Source: Megascapheus bottae
Taxonomy: Eukaryota; Chordata; Mammalia; Rodentia; Geomyidae
Reading direction: 5' to 3'
NCBI GenBank assembly: GCA_024803745.1
Contig: JANJXV010000043.1
Location: 8,860,018-8,924,017, forward strand
DNA length: 64,000 bases
The translations under genes and the position numbers were made by a program. Positions 1 to 23,355 of the stretch are shown piece after piece (the first letter of the stretch is position 1; every line of letters starts with the position of its first letter). The notes beneath the pieces were generated by a model, which saw only the letters and a program-made list of their open reading frames with translations, was not told the DNA's origin and did no database searches.

Positions 1-806
1 TGAAAAAAGAAAGCTCCAGTGGAAACTAGAAATGTATAAGGAAGTCATAAAAATACTCATATCTAGAAATACTTGCAATATTTAAAAATTTATCGGTAGA
101 ACCACCCAGAAGGCCATGTCCTCTGTCATACCAGGTTTTTGAGACACAGTGACGCCAAGCCTGTATTATGAACAAGTACTTTGTTTGGCAGGAAGCACCA
201 CTCAGTCAAAGGGACAAGTGAAGTCTCAAATCCCATCATGTCTCTCTCCACTATGAGACTGCGGGTGAGAATGGCATTTTCGTTTTTTGTTTTTGTTGCC
301 AGTCCTGGGATTGAGATCAGAGCCTGAGCACTGTCCTTAGACTTTCTCAAGGCTACAGCTCTACCACTTGAGCCTCAGCACCAGTTCCAGCTTTTTCTAT
401 GTATGTGATACCGAGGAATTGAACCCGGGCCTTCGTGCATGCTAGGCAAGCACTCTACCACTAGGCCAAACTCCCAGCCCTGAGAATGGCGGTTTTTATG
501 CCTGCATCAGTAATTCTCCTTGCGCCACCTCCCAGATGTAGTAAAGACTCCCGTGAGAGCAAACACTGCTCATGTTTTCCTGTGAGAGCAGGATGACTCA
601 AACACATTCCTTAGATTCAAGGAGCACTGACAGTTTTCATGTCTTTGAAGCAAAAAGCAACTAAATGCTTTTATATATATTGCTAATAGACCTAAAAGTT
701 CTTGAGACTGTCAGTTCCATCTCCATTACAAACAAAGGGTGAATGGCTTCCCCACACACACACCCAAAAAAAAGAAAAACCACAAGACTTTCTGACGGCC
801 TTCCAT
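1..806. other. 3' flank of gene 1
   Basis: Holds one minus-strand IDL-Geo SINE (287-481) and otherwise unremarkable AT-rich DNA. No clear AATAAA for gene 1 was seen on the minus strand. Confidence 0.6.
287..481 (-). mobile_element. IDL-Geo SINE
   Basis: Reads from TTGCCAGTCCTGGGA to CTAGGCCAAACTCCCAGCCC, the reverse complement of the full two-part element. Confidence 0.85.
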
Positions 807-11918
<11,112 letters not shown>

Positions 11919-12233
11919 ATCGTTACGTCTTACAGGGAAGTATGCATGACCACTCTCCTCCGCGGTTCCAAAGACACATCACAGGTCTAAGTGGATGGTG
12001 ACAATCCCCACTGCTCTTAAAGCAGGACTAGTTAGGATTCCTGTTGACATCAGCCATTAACACACAGCATTGCTCTGCAGTCAGAAACCAGACCTTGACT
12101 CCCGGCTTTGTAATGCATGTGAAAGCCACACCTGACAATACACACACACCACAGCCACTGCACTGCGAGTTATACCAGGAGCTTTGATATGTGTATTTAC
12201 ATGTAAACAATTATATAAAAAGTATTATTACTC

Positions 12234-12432
12234 GGGCTGGGAGTTTGGCCTAGTGGTAGAGTGCCTGCCTAGCATGCACAAAGACCCAGGTTCAATTCCT
12301 CAGTACCACATACATAGAAAAAAGCCAGAAGTGGTGCTGAGGCTCAAGTGATAGAGCTCTAGTCTTGAGAAATTCCAAGGACAGTGCTCAGGTCCTGAGC
12401 TCAAGCCCAGGACTGGCCAAAAAAAAAAAAAA
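12234..12432 (+). mobile_element. IDL-Geo SINE
   Basis: Full length. Perfect 17-bp target-site duplication AAAAAGTATTATTACTC at 12217-12233 and 12433-12449. Confidence 0.95.
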
Positions 12433-12477
12433 AAAAAGTATTATTACTCCCCAGAATGGTTAAAATACTATTTAATG

Positions 12478-12680
12478 GGTACCAGGAGTGTAGCCTAGTG
12501 GCAGAGTGCTTGCCTAGCATGCACAAAGCCCTGGGTTTGATTCCCAGGTACCACATATGAAGAAAAGGCTGGAAGTGATGCTGTGGCCCAGATAGGAGAG
12601 TGCTAGCCTTGAGCAAAAGAAGTTCAGGGACAGTGCCCAACCCTGAATTCAAGCCACAGGACTGGCAAAAAAAAAAAAAA
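12478..12680 (+). mobile_element. IDL-Geo SINE
   Basis: More diverged full copy (ACCAGGAGTGTAGCCTAGTGG to ACTGGC plus poly(A)). Confidence 0.85.
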
Positions 12681-13703
12681 ACAATTAAAATTAAATACTG
12701 TAATAAAATTACAGGAAATGGAAACATGGGTTTTTGTTGCTGGTGGGAGTGGTGGTAATGTTGTTTGTTTTACTTTAGGGTACTATTTTTGTCTTCTTAG
12801 GAGGAGTAAAAGCAGGGACACAGAAATGGAGAAAGGGTAAACCAATGCCGTCATGGTACTCAGTAGACACTATGTGGAACATGAACTATGCAACTTGTGG
12901 GCAGAGACAGGAAGAGGAAACCAGGGGAAAGTGAAAGAAGTGACACTGTCCTAAATGAATTGTATTCCTTGCCTAACTTATGAAATGGTAACCCGCTGTA
13001 CAACACCTTAATAAGGATAAAATTATATTTAAAATTATTCTATTTACTTAATTACTCTATCATCCTTTCACAAGAAATATCACTATACGACTGACTATAT
13101 TCCAGTGTCACAATGAGCAAGTGGTGAACCAGGAGTCTAATTTCATCCACTCTGTTTCTCAAATCTCATGTTCTGTATCTGTCATCACACTCCAAAATTA
13201 ACCAAGTATCAGAGTCAGGAAATGGCTACTTACTTAAAACTGTTCACATTGTACTTCTGACAGTGAGGCATTTCAACCAGAATATCAGGGTTTTACAAAT
13301 AGCAGAATGCCTATCAACCGCAGTTGGGCATCACCAGAGTCCTAGTAGAGATGTGCCAAGCACTCTGAGCTCTGCACAGTGCCCACAGTAGGAAGAAAAC
13401 ATGTGCACAAAAATAGTTTGCCAAACACCAATTATTTACTGGTCTTCCCAATGAACTACCTCATGCTATTACTAATGAGCTCTTTTTCCAGTGATTTCTG
13501 CTTATATTTTGTTCATTTTTTACTACTTCAAGTTTCAGATGACAAAGGAAATCTAAAAATGTGAAGAAAAAAAAAAAGAACATATAGTCATAGGGGATAT
13601 ATGAAAATAGAAAGGAAAAACCTTTTGGTATTTATGGAAAGTGAAAAAACAACAAATTCTTAATTCATATAGGACTTTGACAGGAACTAGAAACCTTTTC
13701 TTT

Positions 13704-14040
13704 TTTGCTGGTAGCAGGGCTTGAACTCACACAAGTGCTGCAGCTTGCTTGGCTTGCTTGCTAATAGCTAATGCTCTACTACTTGAGCCACACCACCAGT
13801 TCAGCCTTTTGTTGGCTATTTTGGAGAGTAGAGTCTTGAGAAGCAAACTTTATTTATTTATTTATTTTTGCCAGTCCTGGGCTTGCGCTCAGGGCCTGAG
13901 CACTGTCCTCGGAGTTTCTCAAGGTTAGAGCTCTACCACTTGTGCCTCAGCACAAGAACCGGGTTCTTCGTACATGCTAGGCAGGCACTCTACCACTAGG
14001 CCAAACTCCCGGCTCGAGATGCAAACTTTAAAGACCTTAC
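13704..14040 (-). mobile_element. B1-Geo relic with an IDL-Geo insertion
   Basis: The minus-strand IDL-Geo copy at 13853-14020 has the target duplication GCAAACTTTA (13843-13852 and 14021-14030) and interrupts an older reverse Geo piece. Confidence 0.8.
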
Positions 14041-14189
14041 CCCAAATTACCAAAAGCAAAAGAGCCTGAGGGCAGGGGCTCAGTGGTAGAGCACCCCACC
14101 AAAGTGCAAAGCTCCAAGTTCAAACATGAACAACACACACACATACACACCATGAAGAACGTAACTGGTATCATGTCATCATGTCATAC

Positions 14190-14256
14190 CTGTGGTCCTG
14201 GAGGAAGATGGTGAGGACGTTGGCTCCAAAAACTGCGTGTGGTAAGGATGGTGTCC
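14190..14256 (-). other. Possible untranslated exon of gene 1
   Basis: A 67-nt segment on the minus strand between a good acceptor (CTTCTCTGCCATAG) and a donor (CACAG|GTATGA). It holds no ATG and lies between the CpG-island exon and the start exon, where KZNF genes often have a small 5' UTR exon. It rests on splice signals alone. Confidence 0.25.
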
Positions 14257-17200
14257 CTATGGCAGAGAAGGGGAGCGGTATCCCTTTCATGGTGGAGGCA
14301 TGCTGCATCTAGGAGCTGTCAAAACAGGCAATATAGAGTATGTCAGCAAAACGTCTCTCAGATGTTGACTGCACAGCAATTGTAGTGACACTGAATTCTG
14401 GACTTGGGGTCCTCATGAATGGAATCAGCATTAAGGTTGTAGTAATTCATGATAAGAACACCATTTACTTATGCATTTGTTTTCAGATTTAACAGCTTGT
14501 AATTAGTTTGGGTATTATTAGTTTAGTTTTATTGTTTGTTTTCTTTTCTTTTCTTTTCATTGTGCCAGTCCTGGGGCTTTAACTCAGAGACTGGGTGCCT
14601 TCTCTGAACTTTTGTGATCAAGGCTAGCACACCATCACTTGAGTGAGCCACAGCTCTGTTAACAAACATTCTTGCTTAGGTTGGCTTCAAGCTGTGATCC
14701 TCAGATATCAGCGTCTTAGGTAGCTAGGAGTGCGCCACTGAGCCTGGCTTTCGTTTTTGTTTTGTCAGTGATAGGGCTTGAACTCAAGGCCTGGGTCCTG
14801 TCCCTGAGCTCTTTTGCTCAAGACTAGCACTCTATCACCTTGAGCCACAGCTCCACTTGTTTTCTTGAGTGGTTAATGGAGATAAAAGTTTCACGGGGAC
14901 TTTCCCGCTCAGGCTGTCTTTGAATCACGGCTCTCAGATCTCAGCCTCCTGAGTAACCAGGATTACAGCCACTAGTGCCTGGCTCTCGATGCTCACAGGG
15001 ACCAGATGCCCATTTACAAAGTGCCCTTTTATCTTCTCTCACACATCATCAACTTCCAATCTGGATTTCCAATAAGCTTAAACTAGTCAACTTCTTTTAC
15101 TTATTTTTCCTACATATAACTTGCTGTACATTCGTTTCATATTATCTACACTAAAATACTCTAATATGGATAACCTAGTTAATGTACTTCTACTTTTCAA
15201 CTGGGATGGAGAGGGTTGGTATTAAATTACTAACTGATCTAGGGCTACCATTATCTTTGCTCCACCAGGCATCTGCCCAGAAAGCAGCTGACAGTTCCTT
15301 CCCTATCGCCCTTGGGCTCTATGCCACCCAAGATGGCAATCATCCTCTCCTCCCTTCCCTACCCTTTACTTTCCATAGGATCTGGCTAGATAGCCAAATT
15401 CAAGTCCTCAAATTCAAAATCCTCCTTCCTAGATGTGTACCACACCAGCTTTTCTTTTGAATTTGTTTTTTGCCACCTCTATGTCTAGGTGCTTTGTTCC
15501 TATCTCAGGTAAGGGGAAAACCGGGAGTGTACAGGTGCCAGGTGCCTCCTGTCACCCTCCTCCCTTCCTTCTGTTCTTATTCTCATACCCAAGACCTTTT
15601 ACAACAGGCTAACAGCTGAAGCTCCCTCTATGTAGCTGATTTCTTCTCTCTAGATGCTTAGAGCTCACTGGCTGCCCCTAAGTGGCTAAACCAAGGAGGG
15701 CACTCCTTGGAGGGCTTTTAATAATCTCACAGGACCGGACTTCACACCTTCACACCTAGGAAAGCAATAGAAACCTCACTTTTTCTCTTTAAATCCCCCC
15801 CTCAATCCATTTCCCTTTCCTTTTTCTTTTCCTGTACCAGGTAGCAACAGCCAGTCCACCCTGGATAGGATCTGTCATCCCCCTGGAGCCACGAGGCTGG
15901 GGAAAGAATGAGCAAGGACAGGATCTAACAGGGACGCATGCACTGCCAGAGGCTGAGTGTCCTAGCTGGAACATACGCCTGCTCTGCACACAGCTGAGCT
16001 CTGCAGGCACTGCCATCTGTGCCCTCAAAAAAGCCTCTCCCACAGCCTCCCACAGCTGATTCTCATTAAGGAGCCCTTGGCACTGCAGGAGAAGGGCATT
16101 GATGGAGCACTGTCCAGTCACCACCCTCCCCCAACCCCTCCCCCAAGCAGCTGATCTACATGAAAGCAGGACAGCTCAGGCACTGGGCCAGGTGGAGACG
16201 ACCCTGAGAGGACAGAATTCTGGGACAGGCCCAGGTCTATTCTTTGCACAGGACGGCCTGCAGCCTCTCATGGTTCTAGCCTGCACAGCCTGATTTCTCT
16301 GAGAATGACAGTAAAGGTGAACCTGGCTGCACCAATGGACATGTTGTTTCCACTTCCAGCGACTCGAAGTACTGCAGGTTCACAGATCTTGGACTCTAAT
16401 GGGAAAAGATTCCCCTCCACCACCCCACCTCCTGCCACCCAATTAGCAGTTCCAACACAGTAGAAGATGAGATTGCCACTTGGCCATTTGGAACTTCATA
16501 CAGCAATACACCAAGAAGGGAAAGGGGGGGTTGGGGTAATCTGCCGTCTATAGTTTTTGGGGGTTTTATTATTATAATTATTATTTTTATGGGTCATGGG
16601 GCTTGAACTCTGGGCCTGGGCACTGTCCCTGAGCGCTTTGGCTCAGAATTAGGGTGGCGACCGCCCTGAGCCACAGCCCCACTTCCCATTTTCTAGTGAT
16701 TAATTGGAGATTTGAATCTCTAGTTCTTTAGTGTCCAGGCTGGCTTTGAACCGTCAGATCTCAGCCTCCTGAGTGGCTAGGATTACAGGCCTGAGCCACC
16801 ACACCCAGCTCAGCTGTGCTTTATCCCAGTTAAGGAAAACCACAGTACTATACAACCTCTATGCCCTTCTAGTACAGACTAGGGGAAAAATACAGGGCCT
16901 AAGCCTTAGAGGAATGAAGGCCCAGAGCAGCTCAGGGTCTAACCAAAGACATGGGAAAGAAGGAAATGATCACTGAAGAGATGAACCATAGCTGAGTATA
17001 GCTGACTCACACCTATAATACAAGCAACTCGTGAGATCTGAGGATTAAAATTAGAAGCCATCACAGGCAGAAAAGTCTGTGAGACTTTCATCTCCAACCA
17101 AACCAGCAAAAAGCCAGAAGTGGAGCTGTGGCTCAGTGGTAGCACACTAGCTAAGGGACAGCCCCTGAGTTCAAGCCCCAAAGTCCCAGGACTGGCACAT

Positions 17201-18380
17201 ATACATAAAAACAGGAAACAATCTGATGGAGACATCAACACAAGTAGGAGGGAAGGGCTAAGAGAGAGGGTGAATGAGGATGAATATGGTTAAGTACCTT
17301 ATTTGCATGCATGAAAATAGAAAGAGACCTGTTGGAATTATTTCAAAAAGATGGGGGAAGGGAGAACAAGGGGGTGAATTTGATCAGGATATACATATTG
17401 TATGTACATATAGACTATCACAATGAAACCCTTCATGTACAATTAGTACATGCTAATAAAGAAACATGGGTACTGCCAAGTCACTTGGCCCCTTCAGAGC
17501 TAACAAAATGAGAGGGTTTATTTTTTTTCTCATTTCCCTATGAAGTAATTATTTGGAGGCCAATCCTAGGACTAGCATTCAGGGTCTGGGCACTATGCCC
17601 TGAGCTGTTTTTGCTCAGGGCATAGTGCTCTAGCATGTAAGCCATAGCTCTACTTCCAGCTTTTTGGTGGTTAACTAGAGATAAAAGTCTCATGGACTGC
17701 CTGGGGTGGCTCTGAGTCACAATCCTCAGATCTCAGCCTCCTAAGTAACTAGGATTACAAACGAGAGCCACAGGCACTCAGCCCTATGGAGTTTATATCA
17801 AATCCCTAGATGTATAAGCTTATTTTTTTCAATGTTCAATCACTGATTTGAAGCCTTCAAATTAATCTCCTAATAAATGAAGGCACTCATGCTATTTCAT
17901 TCTGATTCACCTTTAACTCAACATATATCCTGGAGTTTTTTTTGTTACTTCTATACTGACTAATATATTCATTCCATTTGTTTTCTGAAATGTCAAAATT
18001 AACTCAGCATCATACCTGAGAGCAGTCATCCCTCATCTACCTAGACATACAATCAGCCAGTTCAGAAAACCTGCTCCCTTTCTCCTGCTTCCCTAGCAAC
18101 ATGGCTAACTCCTATAATTCCTATCTGGGGCCCTGACTTAATCATTACTCTCTCCTTAACTTCACCTATGTCCTCCTCCACGCTGAGATGCTCATTTATC
18201 TGTATAATGCACGTACTTGCCTGGATAGACGCCAATCTCTTCCACCCATCTGTAAACTTTCTAAGAACAATTATGCATTGAGTTGATTCACTGTACCTTC
18301 ACCATTCTGGCACCAATAAGTTTATAAAGTAAACACAGGAAATGGAACATTTAAATAATCACAATAAAAAAAAAATACAC

Positions 18381-19220
18381 ATCATTCAACCACTATGGAA
18401 AGCAGTATGGCAGTTACAAGACTAAACATAGAGCTCCCCTATGGCCCAGCAATTCCACTACTTGGCATTTACCCAATCGTCCAGAAACAAGGGCATACAA
18501 AATCCACTAGCACAATGATGTTCACTGCAGCACTATTTACCATAGCAAAGATATGGAACCATCCCAGATGTCCCTCAGTTGATGAGTGGATCAACAAGAT
18601 GTGGTATTTATACACAATGGAATTCTATGCTGCTGTCAGAAAGAACGACATCGCCCCATTTGTAAGGAAATGGAAAGACTTAGAAAAAAATCATATTGTG
18701 AAGTAAGCCAGACTCAAAGGAAGATAGGCTCAATGGTTTCCCTCATTTGTCATAATCATTAGAAACCTTGGGCTCTCCTAGCAGAGAGTTACAATAGAGC
18801 AAAATCTAGATACATAAGGCCATATAGTGTGATACTAAATGTAAAGATCTCTAGGATATAAAGACAAAAGTCATATAATGAGTGATTGTTGTTCTTAATG
18901 TACTGTTATCTCTCATCTCTTTTGCTGTCCCTTAGTTATCTCATATTGTTACAATATTTCACCTTGTTATCTGATATGCTTTTATATATGCTTAATTGGT
19001 TATTTGAAATTGGATAGGGAAAGGGGGAAATCAAGATGGGGAGAGGGAGGGGAAGGAGGGAGGGAGGGGAAGGAGGGAGGAAGGGAGAGAGGGAGGGAAA
19101 TGGGGACCATGACATGAGAAAGGGTATGTTTGTGAAGTAATGCACTTTCTATCTGATGAATATAATGTAACCCTTATATTGATTACAATAAAAAATATAT
19201 GGAAAAAATAAATAAAAAGA
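18381..19220 (+). mobile_element. 5'-truncated L1 (LINE-1) 3' end
   Basis: The 18395-18706 frame reads like the C-terminus of L1 ORF2 (PAIPLLGIYPIVQ, MFTAALFTIAKIWNHP, KMWYLYTMEFYAAVRKND). It is followed by a 3' UTR with a GGGA-rich purine tract (19019-19100) and a TACAATAAAAAA end. AAAAAATACAC flanks both sides (18370-18380 and 19221-19231) as a target-site duplication. It has no promoter or ORF1 and cannot move on its own. Confidence 0.9.
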
Positions 19221-21282
19221 AAAAAATACACCACAATACTAGATGAAAGAAACAACAACAAAAAAAAAAAAAAAACAAGACAGACACAGTGGCTCATGCC
19301 TGTAACTATTTGGTAGGCTGAGAAAGGAAGGACATAGTTCAAGGCTATTCAGCAGAAAGTTCTAGACACCCCTTCATGGTGTCACACAACCTGCATCCTA
19401 GCTTTATGAAGCACAAACAGGTAGGCTATGGTCCAGGAAGCAAGATTCCATCTTAAAATTAACCAGTACCAAAAAGGGCTGGAGTTATGGCTTAGCAGAA
19501 TGTTAAATCTTATTATACCCACATGCCTACAAAGCTCAAGGCCAAGTTAAAACCACAGCCATACCCCACTACTCACCAAAGAAAAGAACAATGAGAAAAG
19601 CCATCAGATCAAAAGCTTCTAATGAAGAATCCCTAAAGGAAATTCTAGAGGAAAGAAAACATTAATTGCTGCAAAAATTCAATTACAAGATGTATTTATT
19701 TATTCATTTATCACCAATACTGTGACTTAAATTCAGTTGTCTCTTTGATTTTTGGCTCAAGGTTAGTGAATGACTACTTGAACCACAGCTCTACTTCCAG
19801 ATTTTTGACAGATAATTGGAAAAGAGACTTATAAACTGAAATCTTCAGATCTCAGCAGCTACAGTCATAGCATGAGCCCCATGTACCCAGCTTACAGATG
19901 CTATTTTCTATTATAGTACCTATCAAACAGTTTAGGACAGAATGAGGGTAATGAAACCCACTGACTCATACAACTGGTGATACACTGATGTCTTAGATTT
20001 TTAGCCAGGCACTAAACTGTCTTCACACCTGTCCTAACTAGGGAGGCAGAGATCTGAGGATCACAGTTTGAAGCCAGCCTGGGCAGACATAAATCTGTAA
20101 GACTAGTTATCTCCATTCAATGAACCAGCAAAAAGCCAGAAGTAGAGCTCTGGCTCAAGTAGCAGAGAACCAGCCTTGAGCAGAGGAAGTTAAGAGGCAG
20201 TGCTCAGGCCTTGAGTTCAAGCCCCAGTTCCAAAACAAAATAACAAACAAAATTTGTTTCTAAGTATTTTTTCTTGAATAAAACAAATTATATGATTAAA
20301 TATGATACCACTTCAATGAAATGAGGCACCACCCCTGATTCCTAAGTCTGGTTTGGAAGCTCTGTGGGGAAGCAGTGTTTTTTATTTTGAGCTGATCCTG
20401 GAACTTGAACTCAGGATCTGGTCACCATCCCTGAGCTGTTTTGCTCAAGATTAGCACTTTCCATTTGAGTCACAGCTCCACTTTCAGCTTTTTGGTAGTT
20501 AATAGTACTTAAGAGTCTCCTTTGGGATCTGGCATCTGTGATCCTGAAATCTCAGCCTCCTGAGTACCTAAGATTACAGGTGTAAGCCACCAGCACCAGG
20601 TCTCTTTTTCTTTCTTAATAATCAATGACCTACACAAGCTCCCAGCTCCATACATACATGAAGAAGTATGTCCATCACTTTTATAATAACATTTTTTTTT
20701 TAATATTTTAATCTGTCTTGAGGCCTGAACTCTGGGCCTGGGCACTGTCCCTGAGCTCTTCAGCACAAGACTACCACGGTGAACCACGACGCCACTTCCT
20801 AATTTTTTTTTTTAAATGAACAGAAAGTATACCCACCCTTTCTACCTACAAGTAAACATATCAAAAGTCAACATAGGTGACGCAAAGTCAAATGCAAAAG
20901 ATAATAACGGACGTTCCTAATAACAAGAAGCGGAAAACCAGATAAACCTTCTGGAACCAAGAAGTCCCACCCCCTACCCACGCACGCCCCTGCTCACCCG
21001 GTTGGGGCTCGGAGGGGAGGCGCCAGGATCGCGGAGGAGAGGGCGGGGGAGGGTGGTCAGAACCCCATTCTCCCAGTAGAAGTTCTTTTTCCTATTGGAG
21101 AAAAAGGAAGAAAAACAGAAAAGTATGGAGAGGCTCCGGACACGGTGACCACACGCAGGACACGCCCTGTACAAGTGGTCCCTCCTCGGGGCACCGCCGC
21201 GCCGCACCTTCCGAGGAGAGCGACGGCTCGACCGCGGCGCCGCTCGCCTGGAAATCCCCACGATTCCCTCCGGAGGCCGATG

Positions 21283-21437
21283 TGGGAAGTCGGCGGTTCG
21301 AAGCCAGCCTGGGCAGGAAAGTCCGTGAGACCAACTCCCACGAACCACCCCCAAAGCCCGAAGCGGAGCCGCGGCTCGAGCTGGAAGAGTGGACAACGCC
21401 GAGGGACAGCGCCCAGGTCCCTGAGTTCAAGTCCGAG
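21283..21437 (+). mobile_element. B1-Geo SINE inside the CpG island, CpGs preserved
   Basis: The order of blocks is that of the B1-headed SINE (GTTCGAAGCCAGCCTGGGCA, then a Geo tail with GAGGGACAGCGCCCAGG). Sites that read CA or TG in other copies read CG here: GGTTCGAAGCC against GTTCAAAGCC, AGCCGCGGCTCGAGC against AGCTGTGGCTCAAGT. No poly(A) tail is seen. It lies in intron 1 of gene 1. Confidence 0.7.
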
Positions 21438-21609
21438 GACCCGCGCGCCCAAGGAGCGAGCGCGCGCCGGCCCGGAATGGCGCGGCCCGGCCCCGGAAGC
21501 CCGGGACGGGACCAGGCGCCCCCTCTCCAGAGCCTCCTCCGCGGCCTGGAGACCCTTCCCCACCCGGTGCCCAACCCCACCTCCGCGCCGTCCCCGCACC
21601 CAGACTCAC

Positions 21610-21720
21610 CAGAGCCGTTTAAACCAAGCGGCCCCCCCCACCCCACAGGCCGCGCGAAGCCCAGGCGGAAGAGACGGGGCAGTCGCCGAGTGCGACGTCA
21701 CTTCCGTTCCCCCGAGCTGC
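21610..21720 (-). promoter_or_regulatory. Gene 1 promoter and untranslated first exon (CpG island P1)
   Basis: Very GC- and CpG-rich DNA with no TATA box. On the minus strand, CGGAAGTGACGTCGC (21706-21692) joins an ETS core to a CRE-like TGACGTC, and a further CCGGAAGTG lies on the plus strand at 21724-21732. A likely first exon ends at the donor CTCTG|GTGAGTC (last exon base 21610). The nearest minus-strand coding exon downstream is gene 1's start exon at 11918. The TSS is inferred, not mapped. Confidence 0.6.
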
Positions 21721-21952
21721 GGGCCGGAAGTGCTCCGTGGAGGGGCGGGACCTCCGCGGCCTCGGATGCTGTCAGGCGAGGTTTCCAGCGTTCTCCCGAA
21801 TGGAGGCCCCCCCAGGACCAGGCTCGGGTGACTGCAAAGCTTCGGAGCGCGAGAGCGCGGGTTTCTGAACCCGGGGCGCCGAGTGAAGAGGTGGGACCAG
21901 ACCTCAGCGCGTGTCTTTTGGCGTTTGTTGTTGTTGGGTTTTTCCATGCTGA

Positions 21953-22192
21953 TCCTGGGGCTTGAACTCAGGGCCTGAGCCATGAGAGCTCTGCCTTATG
22001 ATGACTGTTCATTATTCTTGATTAATAAATATTCCTAATTTCCATGTCGCCTTTATTTATTTATTTTGCCAGTCCTGGGGCTTGAACTCAGAGCCTGAGC
22101 CATGAGAGCTCTGCCTTATGATGACTGTTCATTATTCTTGATTAATAAATATTCCTAATTTCCATGTCGCCTTTATTTATTTATTTTGCCAG
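21953..22192. repeat. Two tandem copies of a 120-bp unit
   Basis: The unit runs from CCTGGGGCTTGAACTCAG through ATGACTGTTCATTATTCTTG and a TTTATTTATTT run to GCCAGT. The copies differ at one position seen (AGGGCC against AGAGCC). The shared CCTGGGGCTT ends are SINE sequence. Confidence 0.95.
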
Positions 22193-22370
22193 TCCTGGGG
22201 CTTAAATTCAGGGCCTGAGCACTGTCCTTGGACTTTCTCAAGGCTAGAGCTCTACCACTTGAGCCACAGCACCACCTCCAGCTTTTTCTATGTAGGGGGT
22301 ACCAAGGAATCGAACCTGGGTCTTTGTGCTAGGCAAGCACTCTACCACTAGGACAGACTCCCAGCCCCAC
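22185..22370 (-). mobile_element. IDL-Geo SINE directly after the tandem duplication
   Basis: Reverse IDL-Geo from GCCAGTCCTGGGGCTTAA to GACAGACTCCCAGCCCC. Confidence 0.85.
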
Positions 22371-22384
22371 TTCAGGTTTTATAA

Positions 22385-22435
22385 TGCTGATCCTGGAGCT
22401 AGAATGGCGTTCAGGGCCTGGGCGTTTCTCTTGAG

Positions 22436-22483
<48 letters not shown>

Positions 22484-22783
22484 CCTCCAGGCCGGTGCTC
22501 TGCCACTTGAGTTACAGCTCTACTTCTGGCTTTTTGGTAGTTCAGTGTCTCATGGAGCTGGGCACAGTGGCTCACACCTGTCATCCTAGCTATTCAGGAG
22601 ACTGAGATCTGAGGATCACAGTTCAAAGCCAGCCCAGGCACTAAAGTCCGAGAAACTCTTATCTCCCATTAACCACTAGAAAAGCAGAAGTGGTGCTGTG
22701 GCTCAAGGGGTAAGGCGGCAGCCTTGAGCTGAAGAGCTCAGAGACAGCTCCCAGTTCAATTTCCACAACCGACCAATAATAAC

Positions 22784-22819
<36 letters not shown>

Positions 22820-22925
22820 GTCTCATGGACTTTACTACTCTGGTTGGCTTCAAACCTCAATCCTCAGATGTCAGCTTTTGTGTAACTAGGATTAACAGGC
22901 ATGCTACCAACCCCCAGCCCCTGGC
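22385..22925 (-). mobile_element. Reverse B1-Geo SINE split by a forward B1-Geo SINE
   Basis: Host parts are about 22385-22558 and 22818-22925. The insert (about 22559-22800) ends in an (AAT)n tail. GTCTCATGGA flanks the insert. A (GT)n run at 22438-22480 is inside the host. Confidence 0.75.
22438..22480. repeat. (GT)n microsatellite
   Basis: About 20 GT units inside a SINE relic. Confidence 0.95.
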
Positions 22926-23341
22926 TGTAATGTATTACTATTTGAAACATTTTGATCTTTCATTCTTATGTGAATGATTTTGGATTGTTGTGTAGGCAAT
23001 GGATCCAAAAAAAAATTGGGGGGGTCGGTCATGGGGCTTGAACTCTGGGCTGGGCACTGTCCTTGAGTTTTTTTCAAGGCTAGCGCTCTACCACTTGAGT
23101 CACAGCACCATATCTGGCTTTTTCTGTGTATGTGGTACAGAGGGGTCGAACCCAGGCCTTTGTACATGCTAAGCAAGCACTCTACCACTATGCCACACTC
23201 CCAGCCTTGATCTAAGTTTGCTCCCACTGTGATGTTTCCCTTCGAGGACCCTTTATGTTTGTGGACAATAAACTAAATGTTTCTCCTCTGCTGGCCTAGC
23301 AGGGACCTTTTGGATCTGTCTGCCAGAGTGCAGAACAGATG

Positions 23342-23355
23342 GTTGCCATGGTAAC
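23342..23355. promoter_or_regulatory. RFX (X-box) motif
   Basis: GTTGCCATGGTAAC fits the RFX inverted repeat GTNRCC-N0-3-RGYAAC exactly, with a 2-base spacer. It lies in unique DNA 1 kb from a CTCF-like motif. Motif only; no binding evidence. Confidence 0.5.

Larger units (their letters stand above)
11919..21609 (-). other. Gene 1 intron 1 region
   Basis: Mostly repeats. SINEs lie at 12234-12432, 12478-12680, 13704-14040, 14555-14985, 16580-16812, 16983-17200, 17555-17785, 19275-19450, 19715-19892, 20010-20240, 20385-20605 and 20700-20812, and an L1 at 18381-19220. L1-like 3' UTR text is at about 12760-13020 and 17270-17465. Parts of 13030-13690 and 15000-16560 look like unique DNA without a convincing gene. 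Confidence 0.6.
20930..21900. other. CpG island around P1
   Basis: A dense run of CpG from about 20.98 to 21.86 kb, in contrast to AT-rich, CpG-poor flanks. It contains the gene 1 promoter and a CpG-preserved SINE. Long open frames here on both strands are a by-product of few A/T bases, not genes. Confidence 0.8.

Noticed and set aside
15789..16293. Frames of 64 and 111 codons in unique DNA
   Set aside because: They overlap on opposite strands, lack recognisable domains, and lie within the gene 1 first intron.
18381..19220. Active L1
   Set aside because: Only the last part of ORF2 and the 3' UTR are present.
20974..21983. Several frames of 125-228 codons on both strands around 21-22 kb
   Set aside because: They lie in the P1 CpG island and partly in a SINE, overlap one another in several frames, and show no domain.
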